The notes below the pieces were generated by a model. The model saw only the letters and a program-made list of their open reading frames with translations, did not search any database and was not told where the DNA came from. This document shows, piece by piece, positions 46,926-59,880 of a stretch of DNA of 64,000 nt. The stretch is from Brachionus manjavacas (lineage: Eukaryota; Rotifera; Eurotatoria; Ploima; Brachionidae): positions 62,001 to 126,000 of the forward strand of contig JAHQIY010000023.1 of assembly GCA_019054805.1 (NCBI GenBank). The letters are read 5' to 3'. Position 1 is the stretch's first letter. Each line of letters begins with the position of its first letter. Position numbers and translations under genes: made by a program.

Positions 46926-48485
46926 ATTGAAAGCGGTTCAAGGATGTGGGACCGGAATAAAAACTTCTCCTTTTCATAATTTATTTCTCTTTCCTTCTTC
47001 TTTTTTATCTCAGTTGCCATAGTTGCCATCATGGCCACAGCACTTTCTTTCCTATGTACTATTCCTATAACGAATTTTGACTTATCAAGAGTTCCAACAC
47101 GTTAGACAAGATGATGCGAACAATCGCTCATTTTCACAAAACAATTATGGTGGTTTTTCTGACTTCTCAAGTTTTCGCCAATTTGATTCCTGTAAGAATG
47201 AAAGGTAATTCTTTTGTTGAATAGTCATTTGAAAAATTTTGCTAAATATTTTTTTCCCTAAAAAAAGTCCGGACTTGGATTTGACTTGACACTAGTGAAT
47301 TTTAAGCAACTGTGTAAATAATTAAAAAAGATCTATTATAAGAATATATTTAATTAAGTAATCATTTAATTTTAACATAGTATTAAAATTCATCAAATAA
47401 ATATTCAAATTTTTGCTTTTTATCCTAAAACTTTGAAATTACTTGGAATATGAAAGTTAACCAATATTTTTTTGTCTGGACTCAAATCCCTTTACTCTCA
47501 CTATGATTTTGATTCATCTAGAGATTTTAGAGTAAATCCATTTTAAATTTGATTTATTAGGATCAGATGTATTTGAAATGTTGAGACTAATTTCATATTC
47601 ATTGTTTAAAACACATAAGCTTGAATGATGCTTGATTTTGATTTTAAAGAAGGAGAAAAATTTATCATCAAAATTTTTTATTTTACAAACAAATTTAAAA
47701 AAAAAATCATCAAGCTCTTTTGTTTAAAAAATTTCTTCGACTGAGATAGCCTCTAATGTTCTTTCCTGTCTTTGAAGCAAAACAAACCTGGTAGTTCAGG
47801 GTTAGGGTGAGTGGCTGTAAAGATTCAACTGTCCCAAAAAAAGTAAAAAAATGCTAGAGGGCTCGCAAAATATTCAAACCGGTTAACTTCTCTCATTAAA
47901 AAATTGGCCATTTTTACGCCCTAATACGTCGATTTATACCGCAATTAATATTTCATCTCAAACCTAAGCAAAAATCTGGATTTCTTACAGAAAAATAGAT
48001 TAGAAATTTTTTTTTAAATATTCTGAAAATATCATATAATCTAATGCGTATGTAATTGAAAGCTTATCTGTTTTGTACACAAAAAGTTATTTTTGTCAGT
48101 AACTTAGCTTCGTATCTAATCTTCTTCAATATAAAATAGATAATAGATTTCAAAATGTATTATAAATGTTTTAATAAGTTCTAAAATTGGGTCTGATTAG
48201 CTGTATAGAAAGATTTTCTTTATCAAAATGAGTTTTTATGTAGCTACTAAGAAAATTTTATTTTTCATGATTTTAAAAGGCTTGTTATAAAATTTAATAT
48301 TATAGTTAGTAAATAATTATTTTTTCAAATCCAACATGAAACCATGTTAACACGTTTCCAGGCTAAATTTGATGTTGATTTAATACTTTTTAGTTCAGAT
48401 CTTATCCCTCACTGAATATAAGCTGGTTTCAGATTTGCTAACGATTGAGTTTTAAATTCATCCTGCGTAACTAATTCATCTTTTT
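46926..48485. other. Gene-poor stretch
   Basis: At 47268-47330 an AAGTCCGGACTTGGATTTGA block followed by CTTGACAC looks like an inverted transposon end. At 48052-48084, 33 nt match the GTPase gene exactly. No gene was called. Confidence 0.35.
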
Positions 48486-48489
48486 AATG

Positions 48490-48905
48490 CATGTTCCTCA
48501 ATTTTTTTAAGGCATTTCCGCGAAGAAGTTTTGTAAAGCAATCTATCAGCTTTCTGATTTTGATTCCTCGGTTCCTAGTCTCTTTTCCTACTAAATATAT
48601 CCATTCATGTATTATATCTCTATCGTTTCCATTTATCTTTAGTATATCGTTGAGTTTAAATTTTATGATTCGTGTTTCCCTAAGTTCGAATCCCCCATTT
48701 TCTTGTAATACATCCTCCTGGATTAATGTTTTTGATTAAGGGGCTATTTTCTGAAGGGGACTTTTTGATTTTTCTTGATTTATTTATATCCACAATAATA
48801 TCTTCTCTTTTGGCCTTTTTAATGCTGGCGAGAAATTCAGCTCTTTGAAAATTAACTCTATAAGCACTCTAATCTGTGTCAACTGATTTTAGAGGAACCA
48901 TTTCG
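48490..48905 (-). pseudogene. Degenerate open frame, unassigned (probable transposon relic)
   Basis: Minus-strand frames read SAYRVNFQRAEFLASIKKAK then EDIIVDINKSRKIKKSP, and after a frameshift RIIKFKLNDILKINGNDRDI then RKLIDCFTKLLRGNALKKL. The composition is protein-like but interrupted. I cannot name the family. Confidence 0.35.
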
Positions 48906-49488
48906 TGTCCTTATCAAATGTACCAGTCCCAATTTTTATTTATTTCTATGCATTAGTTCATTAACTGATTCCTAAGTTAATTCACGATCACAAAATTTAA
49001 AAAATTAGGAAAAACAATTAAAAATAATTAATTAAATTTTATAAAGAATAAATTATCAAAGATTTTTTAACTTTAATTAAAAGTGTATTGAGTCTTAGTC
49101 CAAAGAAGACTTAGTTACTTATCGTTCAAAATTAGTTTCCAATCGTCAAAATTTAAATTTAAAAATGACTTTTAAAAATAGATTAGAATTAATTACATAA
49201 TAAATTTTTATATTTAAGCTATTAAAATTTTATCATTTTCAATTTTTGCTTGCCATGATTTAATATTTTATTTTAGAGAATCTTCTCATAGATCTACTTT
49301 CTATTGAAAATTAAATTAATAATCAATGAATTAATTTTTTTAAGCTTTATTGAAAAATTAATAGAATACTAGTCAAAGCTGTTTCAAACTTTATTTAAAT
49401 AATGTTAGGAATAATTTTCAAGAATTTCAATGAAATTTAAGATTTAATTTTGGATCTAGATATTTTAAATGAGAAGCTTTTGAAACAA

Positions 49489-52400
49489 ATGGAGGAGTTA
49501 AATCAGAAATTAGAAGAAAATCTTCGAAAACTTCTTGACTTTCAATTGAATGATTCTATTATGAAACAACTTACTGGTATATAACTGGTATTACAGAGTT
49601 TAAACTTTACTTGAATTTTTTTTAGAATCAGAAATTGATTTATCAGTTTTGATTGATTTAGACAAAAATGAACTGGATGAATTCGGCATCCGTTTGGGAA
49701 GAAATAATTTGAGTGATTAAAAAAATTGAAATAATTTGAAAATTTTAATCTTTTAAATAAAAAAAAGAGAATGGTTTACACGAAATTAATTGTGTTGTCA
49801 AAGAAGTTCAAAATGGAACTGGTTTGGACAATTCAGCTATAGAAAAACTTTTGGGTAAATTTTCAATTGATATTTAAAAGGAAAAAAATATGTTTTTTTT
49901 AGAAAACAATATTGGGTTTGATCAATTTTTGAAATTTGAAAAAAAAAATTTAAATGATTATGGCTTCAAATTGGGAACATCGGTAAAGATTGCTCAAAAA
50001 TTGAAAAACATTTTATCAACTAGAGAAGAAGAAAACAAAAAAGTTGAATTAGAAAAAAATTTCTTTGAGCTTAAAAGATTGCTTGGTTCTAAAAGTCAAG
50101 AAAATGATCTTTTTGAAGAAGAATTCAATAGAATAATTCTCGAAGAACTAAATCTAGACTGTTTAAAATCTTTTTTGAACAATAATAAATCATTTTCACT
50201 CCAACTAAAACCATATCTGATGGACAACTTAAAAAGAATAAAAAGATTTGATTCAATTATTAGTAAAATAAATGAAATAGCTTATGAAGCAACAAATAAT
50301 GATGATAATGATGATGATGATGATCAGACAAAAAAAATACTGAAATTAATAACTGAAAAAGATTTGGTAATTTGCTTATTGGAGTCAATTGGTAGTCGAT
50401 CGTTGGGTAGACTTGGGTATCTTTTGGCCAAAAATGACTGCCCGTTGCCAATTTTTTATCAGTATTATGAGTATAAAAATAACTGCCTCGAGGAAAAGGT
50501 TAATTTTGAAATACTGAGTGATTTGCTTTGTTTGACAAACAAATTTTTGGCTATAGTTAGTGGAACTTCATCGACCACTCGCAAAGGACAATCAATGCTC
50601 ATTCCATTCATGTTCTCTGGTCTAAATATCAATTCGGTGTATGAGATCCGTGCAAATACACCTCTACAAAATAGTGTGGACATAATTTGTAATGAAGAAT
50701 TAAATGATAGTTGGATAATTGCAGATTTTGGTGGTTCTATAAATGGCAAAAATATGGTCGACTTGTTTAAGTCGTTTTCAGCTTTTGCATCAATCCATGT
50801 TTTAAATGTAAACACTAGTGATTTTGATGAACAGACTGGCGAGCCTAAAAATGAAATAAGTGATGTGTTGAACAATTTCAATCGTTTTAAGTCATTTTCC
50901 TCGTCGGAATATGATCTAAAATTAATTGTATTAATTCATGACAATTTTAAAGATAATTTAAACTTATTGAAAATTTTTTTTTTTTTTTTTAAAATATAAT
51001 TTGGGTGTATACCCTGGGCAGTTCCGAAAGACGATAGCCTTCTTTTCAGCCCCATGTTAGGAAAGTGTTCACGAAAATTTTATATAATGAAAAGTTGGAA
51101 AAAAAATATTGAGTTTCTGTTTTAAATTATAAACTGAAATTGTCGATTTACCTGAAGAAAAAAATAAAAATAAAAAAAAAGATTGAGTTAGTCGATATTA
51201 TCTAAAATAGTTTGATAATAGTTTGATAATTAAACTTATTGAAAATGATTAAGGAAAAACTAGCAAACTATTATTCACGCAGTTCTATTTTGACAGTTGA
51301 CAATTTATTTGATTCAACAGTTGATAGAGAAATTTTAAAGATAAAAAAAAATTTATTTATAAAAGAGTTTCGAGAATGTTTAAAAGATTGTAAAAATCAA
51401 AGATTTCAGTCTATTATTGATGTCAAACTGTTCTTCGAAAATTTAAAAACAGATTCTCAATTTTGTTTTAGTAATAGACAAGAAACTTGGGTTGAAAGAG
51501 AATTTAGGAAGTTGTTTTGCGCCAAAGGTGGCAAAATTGACAGCGAACTTATATCGCAAATGTTCGAGTTGTCCAATATCTACAAAAAAATTGAAATTAT
51601 TGAAAATAAATTGATTGATTCCAATTCACAGCAAATGGATCCCAATATAAACAGCTTGAATAAAACTTATTCCGATTTGAAACAACAGTTGAAAGAGATA
51701 AAACCGAAAAATAAAATTCTGGATTTTTTCATCAAGGTTTTAGAGTGTGATGAAAATTTTTTACAGGATTTATCAATTTTTGAAAAATGTCTAATTAATT
51801 TTAAAAAAGACGAGCTAAAAAATTTGAGAGAAGAACGAAACATCACTTCGGATAAAATATCAATAATGGAAAATAAAATCAAATCTAATCAACAAGTTAA
51901 TCAGCAAGATTATGCTAAGTTGAAGAATTTTTTTTTTCAAATTGATGAAAAAATAAAAATTATGGACTTGACTTTAGACAAATTCTGGGATGAGCTTTTT
52001 TTGTATGTAGACTGGCTGGACGAGACTAAAATGTCAAATGAACCACTTAAAACAAAAATTATTGATAGATTTCTAAAGCTTATTCGCAATGGCCACAGTA
52101 TTCATTTACTAAGAGGAAGTCCATTGAGTGTTGGGTCAAATTTACTCAAAGATATAATGGATAGATTAGATAATTATAAAAATATTTATGTTCTTTCGGT
52201 AATTGGCGAGCAAAGCTCGGCCAAAAGCTCTTTGCTAAATTCATTATTTGGCTGTGATTTTAGAACTAGTGCAGGAAGATGCACAGTTGGTATTTACATG
52301 AATTTTGTGACATGTGGTGACAAAACAATTGTTATTTTGGATACGGAGGGTCTTGCATCGATTGAATCAAGCAATAAGCTATTTGACAATCAAATGGCCA

Positions 52401-55087
52401 CAATGTCCGTATTTAGTTCTCATCTAATTTTGATAAATCACAAAGGAGAGATAAGTTCAAATTTGGAAAATATACTTGGCATTACATACTTTGCCAAAAT
52501 AAATTTGACCAACTATTCGTTTAAACCGTCTATATTTTTTGTATTAAGAGATCAATTAGATAGAAGTGAGTCAAGTATAAACAATCAAGTTTGTAAACTA
52601 AAAGAAAGACTAAAAAAGCAGTCGGAATTTGTGAAAACAGATTTGGATAATGTAATTGACATTGACTCGAACCATTTGACTCTTCTTCCAAGTGCATTTT
52701 CTGAAATTGTCTGTCCGACATTGAACAATTCAATTAAGTGTAGAAATTCTTTATTTCCGGACAAAGTTTTAGCATTGAGAAAAAATTTGATAAATCACAT
52801 GAACTCAATAGATAAAGCAGATGTAATTGAAAGCTTATCTGTTTTGTACACAAGGTTAAACTCAAATTGGGACACAATAAGCAAGACTGGCAAGAATATT
52901 TTCAATTGCAAAGATTTGGAAGAATTGAAGATCCGCGACGAAATAGCCGCGATTTCGCATGATCTTTTTACAAAGCATAGAGATAGTTTGGTAAAACAAA
53001 TTGACCACAAACTAGCCGAAATAATCGAAGATTTCAAAAAAAATCAAAATTTCGACATTCAAGCTGAAAATAAATGCAAACAGCATGTTATTCAGTTAAT
53101 AAATGATACAAAATATATGGTTAATAGCAAATTTGATTCACAAACAAATTTGCCATTTTATCCAATTTCAATAAAAGAAGAATGCAGAAATGTAATTTCA
53201 TATCAGTTTAAATGGATCGAAAACATTAGTCTTCATAGACTAAATGAAAATTGTATTTATCTAAAAAATTTAGACGAATTTAACAATGTTAATAAAAACG
53301 TTATTCAGCAAATAAACGATTTATTGAATGCAAATGTTCAATATCAAAGTGAAGAAGCCTTACTTAATGATGTTAAAAAAAGACTAGATGCAAAGGAAAG
53401 CGAAAATTTCAATAGACTCAAATCAATGGTAAAACCATTGGAGAAAATAATCCAAGATATTGAAGCATTATTTGATAATACCATAAGGTTATTTAAATCA
53501 AAAAATTCTAAACTAAATGGTGTAGAAAATTATTTAAATTTGAAAGAGTATAATACAAGAATGATTAAATTAAATCACAATTCAATTGATATAGATATAA
53601 AAGTTGAAAATTGGTTACCAAATTATAAAGAGATACTTGAAAAATTAAAGAATATTCGAAAAAATAAAGAAGATATTAAAAAAAGTTTAAAATTTTGGTG
53701 TGAAAAATTAATAATAAGATTTGATCAAACCTACTTGATCAATTCAAATTCTTTTCATGTAACCCAAATTTTTATTGTGGACATTTTGAATTTTTTAAAT
53801 GACACTCTCTCTGATCAGTATTCAATTGTGAACGAATATAATTTGAACTTTGGCAGAGTTTTTAATAGTTTGATAAAACATTTTCTTTTTTTGATTGTAA
53901 AAAAGCAAGACCAGATTCAAAATCAAAATATACAAAGAGAAAAAGACAAATATAGAAAGGAAAAAAAAAAACTAATTGAAAAAACAAAAACAACTTTTAA
54001 ACTCAAAACTGACTGTAAAAATCTTGGTTCAAAAATTGCCAGGGATTTTATTTACAAGTTGTTCGATGATTTGATACAAATCGAACATTTATCTATAATC
54101 AATACGTGCAAAGAAAAAATAAATGAAAAATTTAAAACACCAAATGAGTTGATTGAATTTGCATTCAAATTGAGTTTCGAGGACTGTAATTACGAAAGAG
54201 TATTCAAATACGTGATAGATGTGAATAGATACTGCAAAGAAGTCTGCTATGAAAGTATAAACAATGATTTGAAAATTCTCGTAATTAATCAACAAGAATA
54301 CATAAAAAATCTGTATACTCAATTTTTGTTATTTTTGAAAAATGTTGATCTCGAGAACGAGATTTTGTCTTGTAGTCAATTTTTTGAAAATTTGAAAATT
54401 GAAGCCCAAAAAGTAAATAAATCATTAGTTTCTTTTTTCAATTTAAAGGACTCAATAATTGATACAGAAATAAAAGACAAAGATTTATTTGTGCGTGGAT
54501 TTAAGAAATCAATTGGAAAATTTTATAAAAAAATCCAACAAAAGCTAGATAAATTTAATCTTGATTTAGATACGAAATGTAAAGATGAAATAAAAGAATA
54601 TATTGATGTTTATCTTGGATGCTGTTCAAGATGTCCTTGCTGTGGATCTAAATGCGAAAATGCTAAAGGCCATGACGGAAATCATGTGTCAAGTTTTCAC
54701 ATTTTAGATGGCTTTTTTAAATGGGGAGAAAAGGGAACCGACAAAGTAACGACTTTTTTTTGCTGGGAAGAAAAAAAATTTAAGAAAGTGCAAATTTATC
54801 TTGGCGAAAAAAAATTTGACAATTGTACAATTTTCTTGCAAACGGAACATCCTGACTGGTTGAATGACATTACAGAAAATTATGATAAATATGGAAAAAA
54901 TCCTTTAAATTCAGGAAATAAAAAGTTTAGCAACCAAATAATAAGGGCTTGGATGAATACACGTAAACCTTTACTAAAATTATACCAAAGATTCGAAAAA
55001 GAATATGAAAATGAATGGATGTTAATGGAAGATGAAAAAAAGATGCTAAAAGAAGACCATATTGCTCAGTGGAATGAACATTTTTAG
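49489..55087 (+). CDS. VLIG-like very large GTPase with SAM-like segments (interrupted)
   Basis: Pieces in order: a helical exon (about 49489-49576), a SAM-like exon (49626-49745, with an apparent frameshift), an exon of about 49765-49853, then 49892-50974 (second SAM-like segment, Asp run, N-terminal VLIG-type region), and 51239-55087 after an insertion. The GTPase core shows a P-loop GEQSSAKSS (52205-52231), DTEGL (52340), and a guanylate-binding-protein-type R-D (52547-52552). A long helical, coiled-coil-rich region follows, then a Cys/His cluster (54620-54700: C-C-S-R-C-P-C-C-G-S-K-C ... H-x-x-x-H), probably zinc-binding, before the end at 55087. Very large inducible GTPases are interferon-linked in vertebrates; their role in invertebrates is unknown. 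The P-loop has Ala where Gly is usual. Whether the gene still makes a full product is unclear because of the insertion at 50975-51224. The exact start is uncertain. Confidence 0.75.
50952..51246 (-). mobile_element. Retroposon-like insertion in the GTPase coding region, with direct repeats
   Basis: TTAAACTTATTGAAAAT occurs on both sides (first copy within 50952-50974, second within 51225-51246; they differ by one T). Between them lie about 250 bp that start with a T-run, i.e. a 3' poly(A) tail in minus orientation. The GTPase frame is continuous if the insert and one repeat copy are ignored. Part of the insert (about 51014-51055) matches 39300-39343 inverted. Confidence 0.6.
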
Positions 55088-55435
55088 ACTCTAATAGTCT
55101 TAATATATATAATTAAATTTAAATCATTTAAAAATTTATCTTAATCATTTCTTCAAATTAAATTTTAATTTAAATATTTGATTTAAATGTGATAAACTTC
55201 TATAAATATATGAAAACCATCCTACAAATATTTAGTAAAAAAGATTTTTTTAAAAAAATAAAAGCCTTAAATCTTAAAAATAATAAAACTTAAGCTTAAA
55301 AGTTTTAAGTAATATATAAAATTGAGAAATTTATTTGTTTTAATTTTGATATAATGTAAACAACAAATGATTTATTCTGTTTTAAATACAACACAAAAAA
55401 AAGTTTCTATATTAATATATCTATTATTATTTCTT
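55088..55435. other. 3' flank of the GTPase gene
   Basis: A/T-rich; probably 3' UTR and downstream DNA. It is duplicated almost unchanged at 58138-58485. Confidence 0.6.
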
Positions 55436-55443
55436 AATAATCA

Positions 55444-55955
55444 GGCATGTTGAAGTTTATGATCAAATGATCAAATGCTCAATTAAAAAGTAAGCATAAT
55501 AATTTCTTAAATTAACGAAATGATTTTTCTTTATTGGTAATGATTTAACATATAATGCTACAGTCTCAAAAATTATTTTAAGTTGATCGTAAAATAAATG
55601 GATTGATAATCGATTTTTAGAATTAAAAAGAGTACAAAATCCGAAATACAAAAAACTTAATTTCGCAAAGAAAATAAAATTAAAAAACCAAATAATATTT
55701 TATGTTTAGAAAAAAATTTATTTATTTGCATTATTAACTTTACTAAAAAATCAAAAATAATCGATCATTTTAGTTAATTTTGAGCATACTATTTATTAAA
55801 AATTTTTTTTTGTTGAAATTTTAATTTAACAAACTACGTTAATCAATGTTACATGAAGAATTTTATATAATTCTGCCTAAATATTCAGGAAATTTATTAT
55901 TAAATACAAAATGAGCAATTTGATATAAAGTTTTGATCATAAACTTCAACATGCC
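55444..55955. mobile_element. hAT-type MITE, copy 2
   Basis: 512 bp with perfect ends GGCATGTTGAAGTTTATG / inverse, flanked by identical AATAATCA (55436-55443 and 55956-55963). It is very close in sequence to 41949-42464. Confidence 0.88.
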
Positions 55956-55979
55956 AATAATCAGCATTTTTTTATCTGA

Positions 55980-56825
55980 ATTTATTTATTTATTTAATTG
56001 TTAATTCAATTACTATTTTTTAAATAAAATTATTAACTCTGAAAAAATGTGTACATTGGAGCTAGAGGTCGCGGTAAGAGTTAAGTCCGAAAAGAGCCAA
56101 GGTTTAGCATCAAATGAAACTAGTTTTCACGAACCACGTCTGGATTACCAAGAACTACGAATAGCTTAGAAGTTTTGATTTTGAGGGCATTAATTGCTAG
56201 AAGAGCAGCAATCAATGCCTGCTTTAAAGCTGTTAACATTTGGGGTTTCAAGTAATTGATTTGGCAGCGAGTTCCACATGTTAGCGGTTCTGTTGAAAAA
56301 ATAGTTATCTCTATGTTTCAGCCTCAAAATTTCTTTTATGATATTTGAAGCAGTGACCTCTTCCTTGATTTTTTATGACATTAAAATTGTTGCTTTTTTC
56401 AACCAATTCTATTCCATGCATGAACTTTTATAATTGAATTAGATCACCTCTTTTCCTTCTTTCCACCAGATTTGGAATGTTCAAAGCCTCAATCTGCTTT
56501 CATACGGTTTATTTCTAATTGAAGAAACAAATTTCGTAGCTGTGCATTGAATTTTTTAAGCATTCTCACAGTCCGACCTAAGAATTGGAGACCATACAGG
56601 CACAGCAAATTCCAAAAGAGGACGAACAAAAGTTAAATACAATGATCTAAATAATTTACAATCAAAACGAGCGAATGATTTTCTGATGCGACCCAACATT
56701 TGATTTGCTTTGTTTGTAGCCTCTATCACTTGATTTTTCAAATTTAGATTTGTTTTGAAGATAACTCTAAGATCTCTTTCGGTTTCTGACGTTGATAACT
56801 GTTTTCCATCAATAAAATAAGTGAG
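55980..56825 (-). mobile_element. Non-LTR retrotransposon C-terminal relic (CR1-like)
   Basis: The minus strand reads STSETERDLRVIFKTNLNLK, then NQVIEATNKANQMLGRIRKS, FVRPLLEFAVPVWSP, FVSSIRNKPYESRLR and ERRKRGDLIQLYKFMHGIE, with several stops towards the 3' side. It is duplicated at 59030-59880. Confidence 0.75.
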
Positions 56826-57047
56826 TATTTTTTTTATTAGAGTTATACTTTTAGATTATTATGATTTTTATATATTTTTTTAAGATAATTAATAACAATT
56901 TAATTAGTTTGTTATTAGGATTTTTTTTTTGAAATTTTCGAAAAAATTCAAAGAATTAGATGCATATCAAAATTTACTTTCAAAAATAAAAAGCAAAGAA
57001 AGGAGTATTTTTAACTTTTAAAACTTATGGTTTGCTTTTTTTTTTAA

Positions 57048-58137
57048 TATTATGAGTATAAAAATAACTGCCTTGAGGAAAAGGTTAATTTTGAAATACT
57101 GAGTGATTTGCTTTGTTTGACAAACAAATTTTTGGCTATAGTTAGTGGAACTTCATCGACCACTCGCAAAGGACAATCAATGCTCATTCCATTCATGTTC
57201 TCTGGTCTAAATATCAATTCGGTGTATGAGATCCGTGCAAATACACCTCTACAAAATAGTGTGGACATAATTTGTAATGAAGAATTAAATGATAGTTGGA
57301 TAATTGCAGATTTTGGTGGTTCTATAAATGGCAAAAATATGGTCGACTTGTTTAAGTCGTTTTCAGCTTTTGCATCAATCCATGTTTTAAATGTAAACAC
57401 TAGTGATTTTGATGAACAGACTGGCGAGCCTAAAAATGAAATAAGTTTTTAATAAGCCCAAAAAGTAAATAAATCATTAGTTTCTTTTTTCAATTTAAAG
57501 GACTCAATAATTGGTACAGAAATAAAAGACAAACATTTATTTGTGCGTGGATTTAAGGAATCAATTGGAAATTTTTATAACAAAATCCAACAAAAGCTAG
57601 ATACATTTAATCATGATTTGGATACGAAATGTAAAGATGAAATAAAAGAATATATTGATGTTTATCTTGGATGCTGTTCAAGATGTCCTTGCTGTGGATC
57701 TAAATGCGAAAATGCTAAAGGCCATGACGGAAATCATGTGTCAAGTTTTCACATTTTAGATGGCTTTTTTAAATGGGGAGAAAAGGGAACCGACAAAGTA
57801 ACGACTTTTTTGCTGGGAAGAAAAAAAATTTAAGAAAGTGCAAATTTATCGTGGCGAAAAAAAATTTGACAATTGTACAATTTTCTTGCAAACGGAACAT
57901 CCTGACTGGTTGAATGACATTACAGAAAATTATGATAAATATGGAAAAAATCCTTTAAATTCGGGAAATAAAAAGTTTAGCAACCAAATAATAAGGGCTT
58001 GGATGAATACGCGTAAACCTTTACTAAAATTATACCAAAGATTCGAAAAAGAATATGAAAATGAATGGATGTTAATGGAAGATGAAAAAAAGATGCTAAA
58101 AGAAGACCATATTGCTCAGTGGAATGAACATTTTTAG
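57048..58137 (+). pseudogene. Truncated tandem copy of the VLIG-like GTPase
   Basis: 57048-57446 is nearly identical to 50463-50861, and 57456 onwards to 54404 onwards. The 3542 bp between (the whole GTP-binding core) are missing and replaced by about 9 bp of filler. A 2-nt loss in a T-run near 57810 shifts the frame just after the Cys/His cluster. The early part ends at a stop soon after 57446. No functional GTPase can result; it may be transcribed. Confidence 0.88.
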
Positions 58138-58493
58138 ACTCTAATAGTCTTAATATATGAAATTAAATTTAAATCATTTAAAAATTTATCTTAATCATTT
58201 CTGCAAATTAAATTTTAATTTAAATATATGATTTAAATGTGATAAACTTCTATAAATATATGAAAACCATCCTACAAATATTTAGTAAAAAAGATTTTTT
58301 TAAAAAAATAAAAGCCTTAAATCTTAAAAATAATAAAACTTAAGCTTAAAAGTTTTAAGTAATATATAAAATTGAGAAATTTATTTGTTTTAATTTTGAT
58401 ATAATGTAAACAACAAATGATTTATTCTGTTTTAAATACAACACAAAAAAAAGTTTCTATATTAATATATCTATTATTATTTCTTAATAATCA

Positions 58494-59006
58494 GGCATGT
58501 TGAAGTTTATGATCAAATGATCAAATGCTCAATTAAAAAGTAAGCATAATAATTTCTTAAATTAACGAAATGATTTTTTCTTTATTGGTAATGATTTAAC
58601 ATATAATGCTACAGTCTCAAAAATTATTTTAAGTTGATCGTAAAATAAATGGATTGATAATCGATTTTTAGAATTAAAAAGAGTACAAAATCCGAAATAC
58701 AAAAAACTTAATTTCGCAAAGAAAATAAAATTAAAAAACCAAATAATATTTTATGTTTAGAAAAAATTTATTTATTTGCATTATTAACTTTACTAAAAAA
58801 TCAAAAATAATCGATCATTTTAGTTAATTTTGAGCATACTATTTATTAAAAATTTTTTTTTTGTTGAAATTTTAATTTAACAAACTACGTTAATCAATGT
58901 TACATGAAGAATTTTATATAATTCTGCCTAAATATTCAGGAAATTTATTATTAAATACAAAATGAGCAATTTGATATAAAGTTTTGATCATAAACTTCAA
59001 CATGCC
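58494..59006. mobile_element. hAT-type MITE, copy 3 (duplicated together with its flanks)
   Basis: 513 bp with the same AATAATCA flanks as copy 2 (58486-58493, 59007-59014). It was therefore copied by the tandem duplication and is not an independent insertion. Confidence 0.88.
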
Positions 59007-59029
59007 AATAATCAGCATTTTTTTATCTG

Positions 59030-59880
59030 AATTTATTTATTTATTTAATTGTTAATTCAATTACTATTTTTTAAATAAAATTATTAACTCTGAAAAAATG
59101 TGTACATTGGAGCTAGAGGTCGCGGTAAGAGTTAAGTCCGAAAAGAGCCAAGGTTTAGCATCAAATGAAACTAGTTTTCACGAACCACGTCTGGATTACC
59201 AAGAACTACGAATAGCTTAGAAGTTTTGATTTTGAGGGCATTAATTGCTAGAAGAGCAGCAATCAATGCCTGCTTTAAAGCTGTTAACATTTGGGGTTTC
59301 AAGTAATTGATTTGGCAGCGAGTTCCACATGTTAGCGGTTCTGTTGAAAAAATAGTTATCTCTATGTTTCAGCCTCAAAATTTCTTTTATGATATTTGAA
59401 GCAGTGACCTCTTCCTTGATTTTTTATGACATTAAAATTGTTGCTTTTTTCAACCAATTCTATTCCATGCATGAACTTTTATAATTGAATTAGATCACCT
59501 CTTTTCCTTCTTTCCACCAGATTTGGAATGTTCAAAGCCTCAATCTGCTTTCATACGGTTTATTTCTAATTGAAGAAACAAATTTCGTAGCTGTGCATTG
59601 AATTTTTTAAGCATTCTCACAGTCCGACCTAAGAATTGGAGACCATACAGGCACAGCAAATTCCAAAAGAGGACGAACAAAAGTTAAATACAATGATCTA
59701 AATAATTTACAATCAAAACGAGCGAATGATTTTCTGATGCGACCCAACATTTGATTTGCTTTGTTTGTAGCCTCTATCACTTGATTTTTCAAATTTAGAT
59801 TTGTTTTGAAGATAACTCTAAGATCTCTTTCGGTTTCTGACGTTGATAACTGTTTTCCATCAATAAAATAAGTGAGTATT
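59030..59880 (-). mobile_element. Duplicate of the CR1-like relic
   Basis: Virtually identical to 55980-56825, including the same stops, as part of the tandem duplication that ends near 60100. Confidence 0.75.

Noticed and set aside
47090..47215. Possible exon (plus strand; QDDANNRSFSQNNYGGFSDF)
   Set aside because: Composition is suggestive, but no consistent flanking exons or recognised family.
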